64,000 bases of DNA, from positions 87,950-151,949 of the forward strand of contig NZ_SEBS01000007.1 in assembly GCF_004211145.1 (NCBI RefSeq). The letters run 5' to 3'. Below, one piece after another: positions 25,728 through 34,368 of the stretch. Within the stretch, counting starts at the first letter, position 1; every line of letters starts with the position of its first letter. The position numbers and the translations under genes were made by a program. The notes below the pieces were generated by a model. It was not told the DNA's origin, made no database searches, and was given only the letters and a program-made list of their open reading frames with translations. This DNA is from Flavobacterium sp. GTDB lineage: Bacteria > Bacteroidota > Bacteroidia > Flavobacteriales > Flavobacteriaceae.

Positions 25728-26051
25728 ATGAAAAAACTCAAAGAGCGCTGGGGCATCGAATCGGGTTTCCAGCTCACCATAATCTTTATCGTATTCGCGA
25801 TTACGGGCTCGACGGCGGCATATTTGTCCAAGCCGATCCTCGCGTGGTTTGGGATTACGAAAGCCGATACGTCTTTGTGGTTGTACTATCCGTTGTACAT
25901 CGTGTTGATTTTACCCGTTTATCAGGTTTTGTTGGTTTCCTACGGATTCCTGTTCGGACAATTCAAATTCTTTTGGGCGTTCGAAAAAAAGATGTTGCGC
26001 GGAATGGGACTCGGATTTTTATTTAAGGAAACGAAAAAGCCTCGCGAATAA
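25728..26051 (+). CDS. DUF6787 family membrane protein
   Basis: This 107-residue protein has two membrane helices (QLTIIFIVFAITGSTAAYLS at 16-35 and LYYPLYIVLILPVYQVLLVSYGFLFGQF at 48-75). The C-terminus is basic (FWAFEKKMLRGMGLGFLFKETKKPRE). The family is small and uncharacterised and is common near serA in Flavobacteriaceae. Its coding end forms part of the terminator hairpin at 26036-26060. Confidence 0.7.
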   Translation: MKKLKERWGIESGFQLTIIFIVFAITGSTAAYLSKPILAWFGITKADTSLWLYYPLYIVLILPVYQVLLVSYGFLFGQFKFFWAFEKKMLRGMGLGFLFKETKKPRE

Positions 26052-26064
26052 CGAGGCTTTCTTT
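26036..26064 (+). terminator. intrinsic terminator overlapping the stop codon of the 25728 gene
   Basis: AAAGCCTCG and CGAGGCTTT form a 9-bp stem with a seven-base loop containing the TAA stop, followed by CTTTT. Confidence 0.8.
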
Positions 26065-26094
26065 TGATTATACGGTTTATTGTTTATTCGTTTA

Positions 26095-26427
26095 TTATCT
26101 ATTCGTCTTTTTAATGTAGTACGTATAAAACCACATCAAAGTAAAACTCGGAATGAAATCGGTAAACGGGAAAAGTTCCTCTAAAATCGAGAAAACCCCG
26201 GCGGCCTTACCTGACCAACCCTTGTACATCCAAGCCATGAGCAGACCTGAAACAGGCGCCCAGATCACGTCTGAAAATTCCCCGATAAACGGGATCCCGA
26301 ACGACAACATCCCTATGCAGTCAAACAGGATACTCAAAGCCAAATCGCGGTTCTTGTTATAGACACGCGGCGTGAGATCGAGTTTCTCCTTGACCATATC
26401 GTTAACATACAATGGCATTTTCTTCAA
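26095..26427 (-). CDS. small hypothetical membrane protein
   Basis: This 110-residue protein starts with the amphipathic KMPLYVNDMVKEKLDLTPRVY. It has two or three membrane helices (LSILFDCIGMLSFGIPFIGEFSDVIWAPVSGLLMAWMY and FIPSFTLMWFYTYYIKK). Flavobacterial genomes carry similar short proteins, but no function is known to me. The gene lies upstream of msrA on the same strand, separated by an AT repeat, and could be co-transcribed. Confidence 0.65.
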   Translation of the reverse strand: MKKMPLYVNDMVKEKLDLTPRVYNKNRDLALSILFDCIGMLSFGIPFIGEFSDVIWAPVSGLLMAWMYKGWSGKAAGVFSILEELFPFTDFIPSFTLMWFYTYYIKKTNR

Positions 26428-26435
26428 TTCCTTAG

Positions 26436-26513
26436 TTATTAATTATTAATTATCAATCGTCAATTATCAATTGTCAATTATCAATTATCAATTGTCAATT
26501 ATCAATTGTCAAT
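26436..26513. repeat. AT-rich TCAATTATCAATTGTCAATTA repeat at the msrA stop codon
   Basis: Eight or so units of CAATTATCAATTGT fill the gap between the small membrane protein gene and the end of msrA, and reach the msrA stop codon. Confidence 0.85.
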
Positions 26514-27162
26514 TCTTAAGCTGCGCCTTAAACTTCTCACGAACCTTCTCTATCTTCGGCGTTATCACGAACGTACAATACGGTTGTTGTTTGTTTTGTG
26601 CGTAATAATTCTGATGGTAATCCTCGGCCGGATAAAAAACGGGCGCTTTGGTCACCTTCGTAACAACTTTCTTGCCAAAGCCATATGTGTTTTCAGATTC
26701 GAGTTCCAGTATGTACGCTTCGGCTAGCTTTCGCTGGTCTTCATTGTGGTAGAAAATCTCGCTTCGATATTGTGTTCCGACGTCGGCGCCCTGACGATTC
26801 AACGTTGTCGGGTCGTGCGTCGCGAAGAAAATTTCCATGAGATCGCCGAATGTTACTTTCTTGGGATCAAACGTAATCTGGATCGCTTCGGCATGACCTG
26901 TATCGCCACTGCAGACATCTTTATACGTCGGATTCACGGTCTTCCCGCCGATATAGCCTGAAACGACGCTCTTTACACCATCGAGCTCCAGAAACACGGC
27001 CTCGGTACACCAAAAACATCCACCAGCGAACGTTGCGGTTTCCATTCCTTTTTGTTCTTCGATTTTCAGGCTGTCGTTCTGTTGTTGCGCTGTTTTTTGC
27101 TTGTCTCCCGCCATGCACGAAAAAAAGACGGCAAGAAACGGCACTACAAATAACTTTTTCAT
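26509..27162 (-). CDS. msrA: peptide methionine sulfoxide reductase MsrA, lipoprotein form
   Basis: This 217-residue protein has the catalytic GCFWCTEAVF motif (Cys49, second Cys52) and the substrate-binding GHAEAIQITFDP. The N-terminal leader MKKLFVVPFLAVFFSC predicts a lipoprotein, so the enzyme acts in the periplasm or at the outer membrane. There it reduces methionine-S-sulfoxide in oxidised envelope proteins. The thioredoxin-like reductant would have to be periplasmic and is not encoded nearby. Confidence 0.92.
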   Translation of the reverse strand: MKKLFVVPFLAVFFSCMAGDKQKTAQQQNDSLKIEEQKGMETATFAGGCFWCTEAVFLELDGVKSVVSGYIGGKTVNPTYKDVCSGDTGHAEAIQITFDPKKVTFGDLMEIFFATHDPTTLNRQGADVGTQYRSEIFYHNEDQRKLAEAYILELESENTYGFGKKVVTKVTKAPVFYPAEDYHQNYYAQNKQQPYCTFVITPKIEKVREKFKAQLKN

Positions 27163-27181
27163 ATAGATTTATTTAGCGGTA

Positions 27182-27189
27182 CAAAATTA
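27182..27189 (-). promoter_or_regulatory. -7 element (TAATTTTG) before msrA
   Basis: The minus strand reads TAATTTTG, a TAnnTTTG match, 19 bases before the msrA ATG. No clear -33 box. Confidence 0.45.
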
Positions 27190-27309
27190 ATTGTTGTTGG
27201 TCTGGAAGTCATTGTCCTTAACGTAAGTTTATATCGGACGCCATTACCCTTGCAGCCACTTACGAAAGATTGCCTCCAAAAGATTCCAATTTTTAAAAAT
27301 TGTTCGTTT

Positions 27310-27340
27310 CTTTGCCACAAAGGCGAAGACGCGAAGGCCA
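27310..27340. repeat. TTTGCCACAAAGGCGAAG repeat, copy 2
   Basis: TTTGCCACAAAGGCGAAGACGCGAAGGCC is the reverse-complement relative of the element at 17389-17417. It ends 30 bases before the ABC ATPase start. Confidence 0.6.
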
Positions 27341-27369
27341 CACCTACGCATTAAAAAGCCTTACCCCTG

Positions 27370-28029
27370 ATGATCCAAGCCACGAATATCCATAAGCGTT
27401 ACGACAAACTCCATGTATTGAAAGGCGTTGACCTGACTATCGACAAAGGCGAAATCGTTTCGGTGGTGGGAGCTTCGGGCGCCGGAAAGACGACATTGCT
27501 GCAAATTTTGGGCACGCTCGACAAACCGTCTCGAGAGGAAGGCACATCGCTACTCATAAACGGCGAGGACATTCTGGCGATGAACGACAAAACGCTTTCC
27601 AAGTTCCGAAACCTGCATTTGGGTTTCATCTTCCAGTTCCATCAATTGTTACCCGAATTCACGGCGCTTGAAAACGTGTGTCTGCCTGCATTCATCGCGA
27701 ATCGACCGAAAGCCGAAGCCGAGATTGAAGCCAAACGCCTACTCGATTACCTCGGGCTTTCGCATAGGATCGACCACAAGCCCGGAGAACTTTCAGGAGG
27801 CGAACAACAACGCGTCGCCGTCGCACGTGCGATGATCAACAAACCGGCCGTTATTTTTGCCGACGAACCTTCAGGAAACCTCGACACCGCCGCCGCTGAA
27901 AATCTCCATAAGTTATTCTTCACGTTGCGCGACGAACTCGGACAGACATTCGTGATCGTCACACACAACGAAGATCTCGCCGACATGGCCGACCGAAAAC
28001 TCGTCATGAGCGACGGACAAATCATTTAA
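27370..28029 (+). CDS. LolD-like ABC transporter ATP-binding protein
   Basis: This 219-residue ATPase has Walker [10 protein letters not shown] (residues 34-42), Q-loop [19 protein letters not shown], signature [19 protein letters not shown], Walker [11 protein letters not shown] and H-loop [18 protein letters not shown]. It belongs to the LolD/MacB class. In Bacteroidota a LolD-like protein usually pairs with a LolC/E-type permease encoded elsewhere; none is adjacent. It is the first gene of a four-gene plus-strand run ending in the interrupted TIGR02757 gene. Confidence 0.9.
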   Translation: MIQATNIHKRYDKLHVLKGVDLTIDKGEIVSVVGASGAGKTTLLQILGTLDKPSREEGTSLLINGEDILAMNDKTLSKFRNLHLGFIFQFHQLLPEFTALENVCLPAFIANRPKAEAEIEAKRLLDYLGLSHRIDHKPGELSGGEQQRVAVARAMINKPAVIFADEPSGNLDTAAAENLHKLFFTLRDELGQTFVIVTHNEDLADMADRKLVMSDGQII

Positions 28030-28031
28030 TC

Positions 28032-29723
28032 ATGTTGCTCATCGCCCTGACATTCGTATACATTGCTTTTACGACTATCAATTTCGGGGCTTTCACCAAT
28101 GTCTTTTTCCGAACGAAGACAACCGATTTCGCGACGGTTTCAATGCTCGGGCTTTTCGGCGTCACGATGTTCACGAGCGTTTGGGCGATTTTCGACCGCG
28201 TCAATTGGGAATTCCACGTCGTGCTTCTGCTGCTCAACATCGCATTGTTTTTCGTGTTCCGAAATTCGGTAACCGCGATCTATCGCGCGCTGAGGATAGA
28301 ATTCGGGAAATTACCCAAAACAATCAAGCTGTTCTTTGCGGTCAGCGGATTCCTTATCATCGCAAAATCGGCATCGGCTCCGTACATTCTCGACAACGAA
28401 TCCTATTACATCCAAACCGTGAAATGGCTCAACGAATATGGTTTCGTGCCCGGACTCGCCAATCTGCACATTTTTCTCGCGCAGATGAGCGGCTGGCACA
28501 TCGCACAAAGCGCGTTCAGTTTCTCGTTCCTGTATCCGAATTTCAACGACCTGAGCGGATATTGCCTGTTACTCGCGAACCTATTCGCCGTTTTACGTCT
28601 GTGCGAATATTTTAAAACCGACTCGAAAATTGCGTTGATCATTGGTTTATTGCCCGTCGCGAATGTGTTTTTCCTGCAATTTTCAGGGGCGCCGGCCGCA
28701 GACATCCCAATTTTCGTGCTCACGTTCATGGCGTGTTTTTATTTCGTCGGAAGTTGGCGCGACCCGAATCGCAACTCCTTCAATCTTCTCGTGATCTTAA
28801 TTTTGTTCGCGTTGTTCATCAAGATAACCGTTATCGCGATCGTGCTCCTGCCGATATTCCTATTGTTTAAAAACGTCAAGGAATTGATCACGTTGCGAAT
28901 CGCGATTCTCGGAATTTTGGTGTTGTCGTTGTTCGTGATCCGAAACTGCATCGCAAGCGGATTCCCGTTGTTTCCATTGCCGAATACGTTCGGCTTTGAT
29001 TCCGATTACGCCATGCCGAAAACCGTCGCGAATTTCTTTTTCGTCGAAAGCCGTCCGTATCCTTTCGGACTCACGAAATCCCAATATGACGCGATGCCGT
29101 TTTACGAAATCTTCCTGACGTGGCTCCGACTCCCCAAATTGCATGGCTTTTTCAACACCGTCGGCGTGATGCTCGCGATACTCTCGCCCGTTTTCATTTT
29201 TAAGTTCCGGAACACGAAACCGATGTGGTTGTTATATGTCACGATGCTTTTCCAGCTCGTCCTGTTGTTGTATTTGTCGCCCCAATATCGTTTTTTCATG
29301 AACTTTATCCTGTTCTTCGGGTTCTTCTGCACGGCGTGTCTGCTTTCGAAACGAATCGCGGTCCAAATCCTGCTTTGGGTTTCCTGCGCCGCCGCGGCTG
29401 TCATCGTCTTTGTTCCGGTCAAGCTCGATTCGTTGACCAAAAACAAATATGCGAACCGATCGACTTCACTTTCAGCTAAAAATCTCATCTTCCCACATTC
29501 GAACTCAAAGTCGGATACCGAATTCGAAAGTCTCAAAAACGGTAATCTCAATTATTTTTCTCCCGTAAACAATGACTTTTTCTGGAAAACCGGCGACGGC
29601 CCGTTGCCTTGCGTGAACAAAGACCAGGTTGAATTTTTCGAAAAGAATTTCGGTCGGCGCACGCAACTTCGCGAAAAAGAAATCTCGGCTGGATTCATTT
29701 CAGACAGTTTACCGACGCGTTGA
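28032..29723 (+). CDS. large multi-pass membrane protein (GT-C-like, LIC_10190-like)
   Basis: This 563-residue protein has about 12 hydrophobic segments. A periplasmic ILDNESYYIQTVKWLNEYGFVPGLANLH motif near residues 118-145 resembles the acidic first loop of GT-C glycosyltransferases such as mannosyl/arabinosyl transferases. The C-terminal 80 residues are soluble. I judge it a lipid-linked sugar transferase or related surface-polysaccharide protein, but no donor or acceptor can be named. It starts two bases after the ATPase gene. Confidence 0.6.
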   Translation: MLLIALTFVYIAFTTINFGAFTNVFFRTKTTDFATVSMLGLFGVTMFTSVWAIFDRVNWEFHVVLLLLNIALFFVFRNSVTAIYRALRIEFGKLPKTIKLFFAVSGFLIIAKSASAPYILDNESYYIQTVKWLNEYGFVPGLANLHIFLAQMSGWHIAQSAFSFSFLYPNFNDLSGYCLLLANLFAVLRLCEYFKTDSKIALIIGLLPVANVFFLQFSGAPAADIPIFVLTFMACFYFVGSWRDPNRNSFNLLVILILFALFIKITVIAIVLLPIFLLFKNVKELITLRIAILGILVLSLFVIRNCIASGFPLFPLPNTFGFDSDYAMPKTVANFFFVESRPYPFGLTKSQYDAMPFYEIFLTWLRLPKLHGFFNTVGVMLAILSPVFIFKFRNTKPMWLLYVTMLFQLVLLLYLSPQYRFFMNFILFFGFFCTACLLSKRIAVQILLWVSCAAAAVIVFVPVKLDSLTKNKYANRSTSLSAKNLIFPHSNSKSDTEFESLKNGNLNYFSPVNNDFFWKTGDGPLPCVNKDQVEFFEKNFGRRTQLREKEISAGFISDSLPTR

Positions 29724-29766
29724 CGCAACCAAAACCCATTTCGGCATCCAGATTAAAACACCAACC

Positions 29767-30744
29767 ATGAGATTTCTCATTCCCGTCCTTTTTTGCCTAT
29801 TGTTTTCTTCGTGCGCCACAATCCTGAACAAAAGCCATTACGACATTTTGTTCAGTTCCGACAAGCCAAACACGAGCGTGACCATTCTCGACAGCACATA
29901 TTTACTCCCGGCAAAGGTCAACGTGAAGCGTCAAAAAAAACAGATTCCATTCTCAATACAAGTCGACAGCCTTTCGAAAAATCTCACGTTGTATCCGTTT
30001 ACCGACAGCAAAATCGCGATAAACGCCAGCCTTGGCCCGTACATGCCGGTCGGTTTTACGGTTGATTTACTCAGCAGGCAGCGTTTCTCGTACGGGAACT
30101 TCGTAAATATTTCAACACATGGCGATTCGATCTGCGTATATGGGCCGAATCCTCGCGCATTCGGGCAAAAGCCGCAAAAAAGCACAAAGCAGGATTGGAA
30201 TTCGCTCTATGGAATCCGCAAAGGAGAAATATATCTGACGCCTGGCATCTCGCCTATCACTGCGATAAACATCTCATCGAGAAACAATGACGTTTCCGGT
30301 GTTTCATTTTTAACGGCACGCGTTAACCTGGATTATGCGTATGCCGACAATCGCTATTTTTCGGTCGGAACGGGTTTCGTCGCGCCGTTAAACAATACGA
30401 TTTTTACCGATCCTGACTATATGTCCGCGATTTTCCTTAGGCTGACCGACAACTACGTTTGGGAACGCTTTCATTTTGGCTACGGCGCCGGATTCATGTC
30501 CGCTCATTTCAAAACATACAGCTATGATTTCGGGATTAGAGATGACGTATACGTTGCGTCGTTCTCGAACAATTCACTCACGGCGCATCTTGACTTGGGA
30601 GTGCGCATCAACCGGCGATTTTATTTTCAGGTCAATTACCAGCCGAGCATTTTCAGGATTTCACCGAATCCCGATTTTGCGTACAGCCATTTGCTCAGTT
30701 TCGGATTTACACATAAATTGCGCCTCCGAAAAGAACGACCATGA
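29767..30744 (+). CDS. hypothetical lipoprotein with outer-membrane barrel features
   Basis: This is 325 residues from the ATG at 29767, which gives the lipoprotein signal MRFLIPVLFCLLFSSC; the longer frame from 29629 overlaps the previous gene and is rejected. The N-terminal third resembles a PEGA-like beta domain (DILFSSDKPNTSVTILDSTYLLPAKVNVKR). The C-terminal half has alternating aromatic strands ending in FGFTHKLRLRKERP, like a small outer-membrane barrel. Its stop overlaps the next start (ATGA). Function unknown. Confidence 0.7.
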   Translation: MRFLIPVLFCLLFSSCATILNKSHYDILFSSDKPNTSVTILDSTYLLPAKVNVKRQKKQIPFSIQVDSLSKNLTLYPFTDSKIAINASLGPYMPVGFTVDLLSRQRFSYGNFVNISTHGDSICVYGPNPRAFGQKPQKSTKQDWNSLYGIRKGEIYLTPGISPITAINISSRNNDVSGVSFLTARVNLDYAYADNRYFSVGTGFVAPLNNTIFTDPDYMSAIFLRLTDNYVWERFHFGYGAGFMSAHFKTYSYDFGIRDDVYVASFSNNSLTAHLDLGVRINRRFYFQVNYQPSIFRISPNPDFAYSHLLSFGFTHKLRLRKERP

Positions 30745-31241
30745 CGTTTGATGAAATGAAATCCTTCCTGGATGAAAAAGCCGATCTGTACAACAATCCC
30801 GATTTCATCGAAAGCGATCCGATCCGGATCCCTCATTCGTTCTCGCTTAAAGAAGACGTCGAAATCTCAGGATTTTTAAGCGCGACGATCGCGTGGGGAA
30901 ACCGCAAATCGATCATCACGAACGCAACCAAAATGATGGAATTGATGGGCAACGCGCCCTACGATTTCGTGATGTCGCATTCCCAAAACGATTTGGCCCG
31001 ACTCGAAAATTTCGTGCACCGAACCTTCAACGGACGCGATTTCTCGACATTCATCGAAGCCATAAAGAATTTATATGTCAATCACGGCGGACTCGAAAAC
31101 GCATTCGTCGGAAATGAAAACCTGCAACTTTCGATTTCCGATTTCAAGAAAAAATTCTTCGAGATCGAACACCAGCTCCGGACGCAGAAGCACGTTTCGG
31201 ATCCTTTGAACAATTCGGCCGCGAAACGCATCAACATATAG
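30741..31241 (+). pseudogene. TIGR02757/DUF2400 family gene, 3' end removed by prophage insertion
   Basis: The first 166 residues match TIGR02757 (IPHSFSLKEDVEISGFLSATIAWGNRKSI... NLYVNHGGLENAF). They end at HVSDPLNNSAAKRINI and a stop. In the family this segment continues into a conserved Met/Arg/Trp-rich stretch, and the full protein is about 250 residues, so roughly the last third is missing. The break coincides with a GC drop and a large serine recombinase gene. The missing part should lie beyond the right prophage end. Whether the truncated protein is functional is unknown. Confidence 0.85.
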
Positions 31242-31262
31242 CTTCGGGCAATTAGTGTGGCG
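31225..31262. other. left prophage attachment junction (attL)
   Basis: Host coding sequence for AAKRIN ends at about 31237, and phage-like AT-rich DNA leads into the recombinase stop at 31265. The exact crossover dinucleotide cannot be fixed without the right junction or an empty site. Confidence 0.7.
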
Positions 31263-31264
31263 GT

Positions 31265-32956
31265 TTAATTAAACTTCAATAATTTATTTTTCTTTAACCT
31301 CAACAACTCAATCTTGTCAGTAGTGTTACTGAGTGTGGGGTAATCAAACTTTACACCGTGTTCCGTATTTCGGATATCAACAAGGATTTCGGGATTTGAG
31401 TTATTCTCACCGACTTCTGTCTCACTTAGCCAAATCCAATCCATAGCTTGGTAGTTAGTCATAAAGACCGAATTTTGACGGTAACCGCGATAACAAATTT
31501 TAATGAGGTAATGACCTTCCTTACTCTCTTTGACGTGAAGGACTTGGATTTTCTCAATCACGTTATGGATTCCGCGTTTGATAGTGTCAAAGCTTTTATC
31601 GTTGATATAAGCTTCGAATGCATCGGTGAATCTTCTTTCCTTGGTAACTGAATCGGATTCTTCAATTTTTATTTTGGCTTCCTCAATTTCGTTAATTGTA
31701 TTTTCCAATTTTCTCTTCACGTTTATCAGTTCGTTCTTGATGGTTTCGTCATCTGAGAACTCAGGGTCAAGCAACAAACTGTAAATGTGTTTCTGTTTTT
31801 TCTCCAACTTGTCCTTGCTTAACTCCACAGACTTCAAATGCTTTCGCATCTCACCTACGGAGTCGAAAGATGGTTGGGAACTCAAGAATTTTTTTAATCC
31901 TTTTGATTCGAAGAGGTGTTTTGTAACGAAGGTTTCAATTTTGGCCATCGCGATTCCCCTGCAACCGAACTTCGTTGCCTGTCCATGACGACACTTATAA
32001 GTTGTGTCCTTGGCCAATGGTCTCTTTCTTCCAACCATTTGACCACCGCAACAATCGCAAAACAGTATTCCTTTCAAAAGATAACGGTAAGTGTTATTCC
32101 GACCCGCGTTTCTCTTGTTATTTTCAAAATTGTTGTTGACCTTTCCCCATAATTCCTCAGTAACGATAGCGGGTGCATCAACGAAAATGTCATTCCAACG
32201 CTTCTTGCCTTTATTGATGGTGTTCTTAAGAATGTCGTGAATAACATTTCCGCGCCATTTTACCTCATCACGATTGAACTCTTTGACATCTTTAGTATAA
32301 TCATCCTTGCGGTAAAACGATTTGCCCTTAAAGTTTTTTGATTTGGTTGGAATTCCCTCATCGTTGAGGACGTTCGCAATTGTGTACGCGCCCAATCCGT
32401 CTAACGACATTTGATATAGTCTCCTTACAACTTCTGATTCAACGTCATCTAATACGAGCATTCCATTTTCATCGGTCGTGTAGCCATAGGGATTGATTCC
32501 ATTTGCACGACCAGCGGCAACAAGCTTGGCCTTTGTATCTTTCAATTTTTTCGACGTTAGCTGAGCAAACATTCTGTTGGTCAAAGATATTACACCTGTC
32601 GTTAACTGTGTTTGCGGGTCATTCAAATCTGTTTCAACTCCATTAGGGAAGTACTTGATTCCTTTGAGAACAACTAAGTGCTGAAATATGTGCCAAATCT
32701 TGGGAGAACGCTCCAATCGTGATTGGTCATAAACCCAAACGTGGCTAACAAGATTTTTTCTGATGGCATCCATCATTTTCGCGAACTCAGGTCTGTCCTC
32801 AACTTCGTCATGCGTCCCTGAAACTCCCGCGTCGGTGAGAACTGTGTAAGGTAATCCGAGTCGATTCGCAAAAGCAACTCCTTTTTCTCGCTGAACAGCC
32901 GTGCTGGTTTCACGTTCTAAATCTTTATTTGAGCGTCTGCAATAGATTACTACCAT
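31265..32956 (-). CDS. large serine recombinase (prophage integrase)
   Basis: This 563-residue protein has an N-terminal resolvase domain with catalytic Ser9 in VVIYCRRSNKD and the YDQSRLERSP segment. The Recombinase domain follows (ANVLNDEGIPTKS... about 170-270), with a zinc ribbon at CDCCGGQM ... CRHGQATKFGC (about 300-335) and a coiled coil (about 370-450) needed for synapsis control. Such enzymes integrate phage DNA at attB without host factors and need a recombination directionality factor for excision. Next to the attL junction it is the integrase of this prophage. Confidence 0.95.
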   Translation of the reverse strand: MVVIYCRRSNKDLERETSTAVQREKGVAFANRLGLPYTVLTDAGVSGTHDEVEDRPEFAKMMDAIRKNLVSHVWVYDQSRLERSPKIWHIFQHLVVLKGIKYFPNGVETDLNDPQTQLTTGVISLTNRMFAQLTSKKLKDTKAKLVAAGRANGINPYGYTTDENGMLVLDDVESEVVRRLYQMSLDGLGAYTIANVLNDEGIPTKSKNFKGKSFYRKDDYTKDVKEFNRDEVKWRGNVIHDILKNTINKGKKRWNDIFVDAPAIVTEELWGKVNNNFENNKRNAGRNNTYRYLLKGILFCDCCGGQMVGRKRPLAKDTTYKCRHGQATKFGCRGIAMAKIETFVTKHLFESKGLKKFLSSQPSFDSVGEMRKHLKSVELSKDKLEKKQKHIYSLLLDPEFSDDETIKNELINVKRKLENTINEIEEAKIKIEESDSVTKERRFTDAFEAYINDKSFDTIKRGIHNVIEKIQVLHVKESKEGHYLIKICYRGYRQNSVFMTNYQAMDWIWLSETEVGENNSNPEILVDIRNTEHGVKFDYPTLSNTTDKIELLRLKKNKLLKFN

Positions 32957-32978
32957 ATTTTATCGTTTGATTACCACA

Positions 32979-32986
32979 CAAAGATA
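32979..32986 (-). promoter_or_regulatory. -7 element (TATCTTTG) before the integrase gene
   Basis: The minus strand reads TATCTTTG, a host-type TAnnTTTG box, 22 bases before the integrase ATG. The -33 element is weak. Confidence 0.5.
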
Positions 32987-33123
32987 ATCAATGTTCTTTC
33001 GGATAATTATGACTGTACCCAGGATTTACAGAATTGTTAAAGATTTGAAATATTTTTATAGTAGTACAAATATAAAACAATATTTACCTTCATTAATATA
33101 CGAAAAACTTTCTTTATATCCAA

Positions 33124-33155
33124 TTTTGTTGAAGAATTAATAATGCGTAAGTTTG
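33124..33155 (+). promoter_or_regulatory. host-type promoter TTTTG-N19-TAAGTTTG of the plus-strand accessory operon
   Basis: TTTTG at 33124-33128 and TAAGTTTG at 33148-33155 have exact Bacteroidota spacing. It predicts a leader of roughly 105 bases before the ATG at 33268. The rest of the 311-base gap (32957-33267) shows no gene. Confidence 0.75.
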
Positions 33156-33200
33156 CATTGTATTAATCAAATAATCTCACTTGAAAATCTTTGAACCCTC

Positions 33201-33208
33201 GCGCGGGG
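33201..33208 (+). promoter_or_regulatory. GCGCGGGG octamer in the leader of the 33268 gene
   Basis: A GC-only octamer in AT-rich DNA, preceded by CCCTC. It is one of five copies in the prophage; see the other copies at 40602, 41210, 41596 and 43144 (minus strand). Confidence 0.35.
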
Positions 33209-33267
33209 ATTCGAAGAGATAGCGAAATTGTTTGATTTTTTTTGTTTAATACCTAACTGAAACCATT

Positions 33268-33765
33268 ATGAAAGAACTTGAATCACAAACGGAGCATTGG
33301 CTCCCAATAGTAAAAGGGAAAATTTACTTCACCGAAGAAATGCTTCAGCGACGTGTAAAGGCCAAGCGGAAATTGTCTGAGTACGCCTTAGAGCAGGTTG
33401 CTACATACCAAGAACTTTGCGCCAGAATAGGAATCGCGGTTCCCGAAATGCCAAAATCTGAACATGAGATAGATTTCAGGAGATACATAAAGGCTCACTT
33501 TCCGTTGCCTAAAAGTCTCACCAGAAGTCTCCAAATTGATGTCACAAAATTAGTCGCAGATATGCTTATTGAAGTTTATGTGGAACGAAAGATTAGCGAG
33601 GTGAACAATGCAGTTGCTTATTCATTCTTCCATGTAGTCGATGTTACGGAGAAGCATGTTAGATTGTTGAGTTATCTATCATACGGCAGTTGGATGAAGT
33701 TTCAAAAGGATTTGGTCAACCGAAGAAATACGGTTTTTAATGCGCTTGCCATGATTTTACGTTAG
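33268..33765 (+). CDS. hypothetical prophage protein (165 aa)
   Basis: This soluble 165-residue protein has a basic helical stretch (MLQRRVKAKRKLSEYALEQVATYQEL, about 30-55). Its alpha-rich C-terminal half lacks signal peptide or membrane segments. It is the first gene of a plus-strand run behind a good host-type promoter, so it should be expressed in the lysogen. I recognise no domain. A regulatory or immunity role is possible because no repressor is evident elsewhere in the visible part, but there is no clear helix-turn-helix. Confidence 0.6.
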   Translation: MKELESQTEHWLPIVKGKIYFTEEMLQRRVKAKRKLSEYALEQVATYQELCARIGIAVPEMPKSEHEIDFRRYIKAHFPLPKSLTRSLQIDVTKLVADMLIEVYVERKISEVNNAVAYSFFHVVDVTEKHVRLLSYLSYGSWMKFQKDLVNRRNTVFNALAMILR

Positions 33766-33836
33766 AAACAATCCCGGATTTGCTGGGGTTTCATATATTA
33801 GCATTCAACTTAGCACATCAACAAAACCATTTAATA

Positions 33837-34364
33837 ATGAAGAAATTAATTACTTTTCTGCTATTTGCGGCTATGCCAGCATTTGCGCAAGATTTACCTC
33901 AACTCAAACTTACAGCTCAAGGAGTCGAACCCGTGGTTGTCAATGTCGAGGGCAAAAATGCCCACGACATCTACCTTAAGACGCTCAATTGGGTTCAAGA
34001 AGCCTATAAGAATCCTGATAAGGTTTTGAAGGCAAACATTGCTGATGAGAAAATCAGAGTCGAAGGCTTTAAGCAAAGCGCGTGGTTTATCAAAGGATTG
34101 ATGAAAGTCTATATGGATATGGATTACACGCTCGAAATTGAATTCAAGGAAGGCAAGTATAGATTCACATATATCATAGGTGGGTTTAAAGGGTCGCAGG
34201 GGCAAAACGTTAGTTATTCTTACGAAGTGTTTTGGAAGAAAGATGGTTCGCTTCGTGGAATGTATGATGAGGCTCCGAAGATGATTGAGGCAGAGATGAA
34301 TTCCTTGAACCTCTCATTGTATTCCTACCTCACGGGTGAAGGCAAGAAGAAGAGCGATTGGTAA
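33837..34364 (+). CDS. exported protein, DUF4468-like
   Basis: This is 175 residues from the ATG at 33837, which gives a signal peptide MKKLITFLLFAAMPAFAQ; the longer frame from 33780 is not needed. The mature part (NAHDIYLKTLNWVQEAYKNPDKVLKANIADEKIRVEGF ... YTLEIEFKEGKYRFTY) resembles the TBP-like DUF4468 domain of Bacteroidota secreted proteins. A secreted protein in a prophage accessory operon is a candidate lysogenic-conversion factor. The family assignment is from memory of its pattern. Confidence 0.65.
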   Translation: MKKLITFLLFAAMPAFAQDLPQLKLTAQGVEPVVVNVEGKNAHDIYLKTLNWVQEAYKNPDKVLKANIADEKIRVEGFKQSAWFIKGLMKVYMDMDYTLEIEFKEGKYRFTYIIGGFKGSQGQNVSYSYEVFWKKDGSLRGMYDEAPKMIEAEMNSLNLSLYSYLTGEGKKKSDW

Positions 34365-34368
34365 TCCT

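Noticed and set aside
30741..31241. Intact short gene instead of an interrupted TIGR02757 gene
   Set aside because: The protein stops within a conserved block exactly at the phage junction, and the family is substantially longer.
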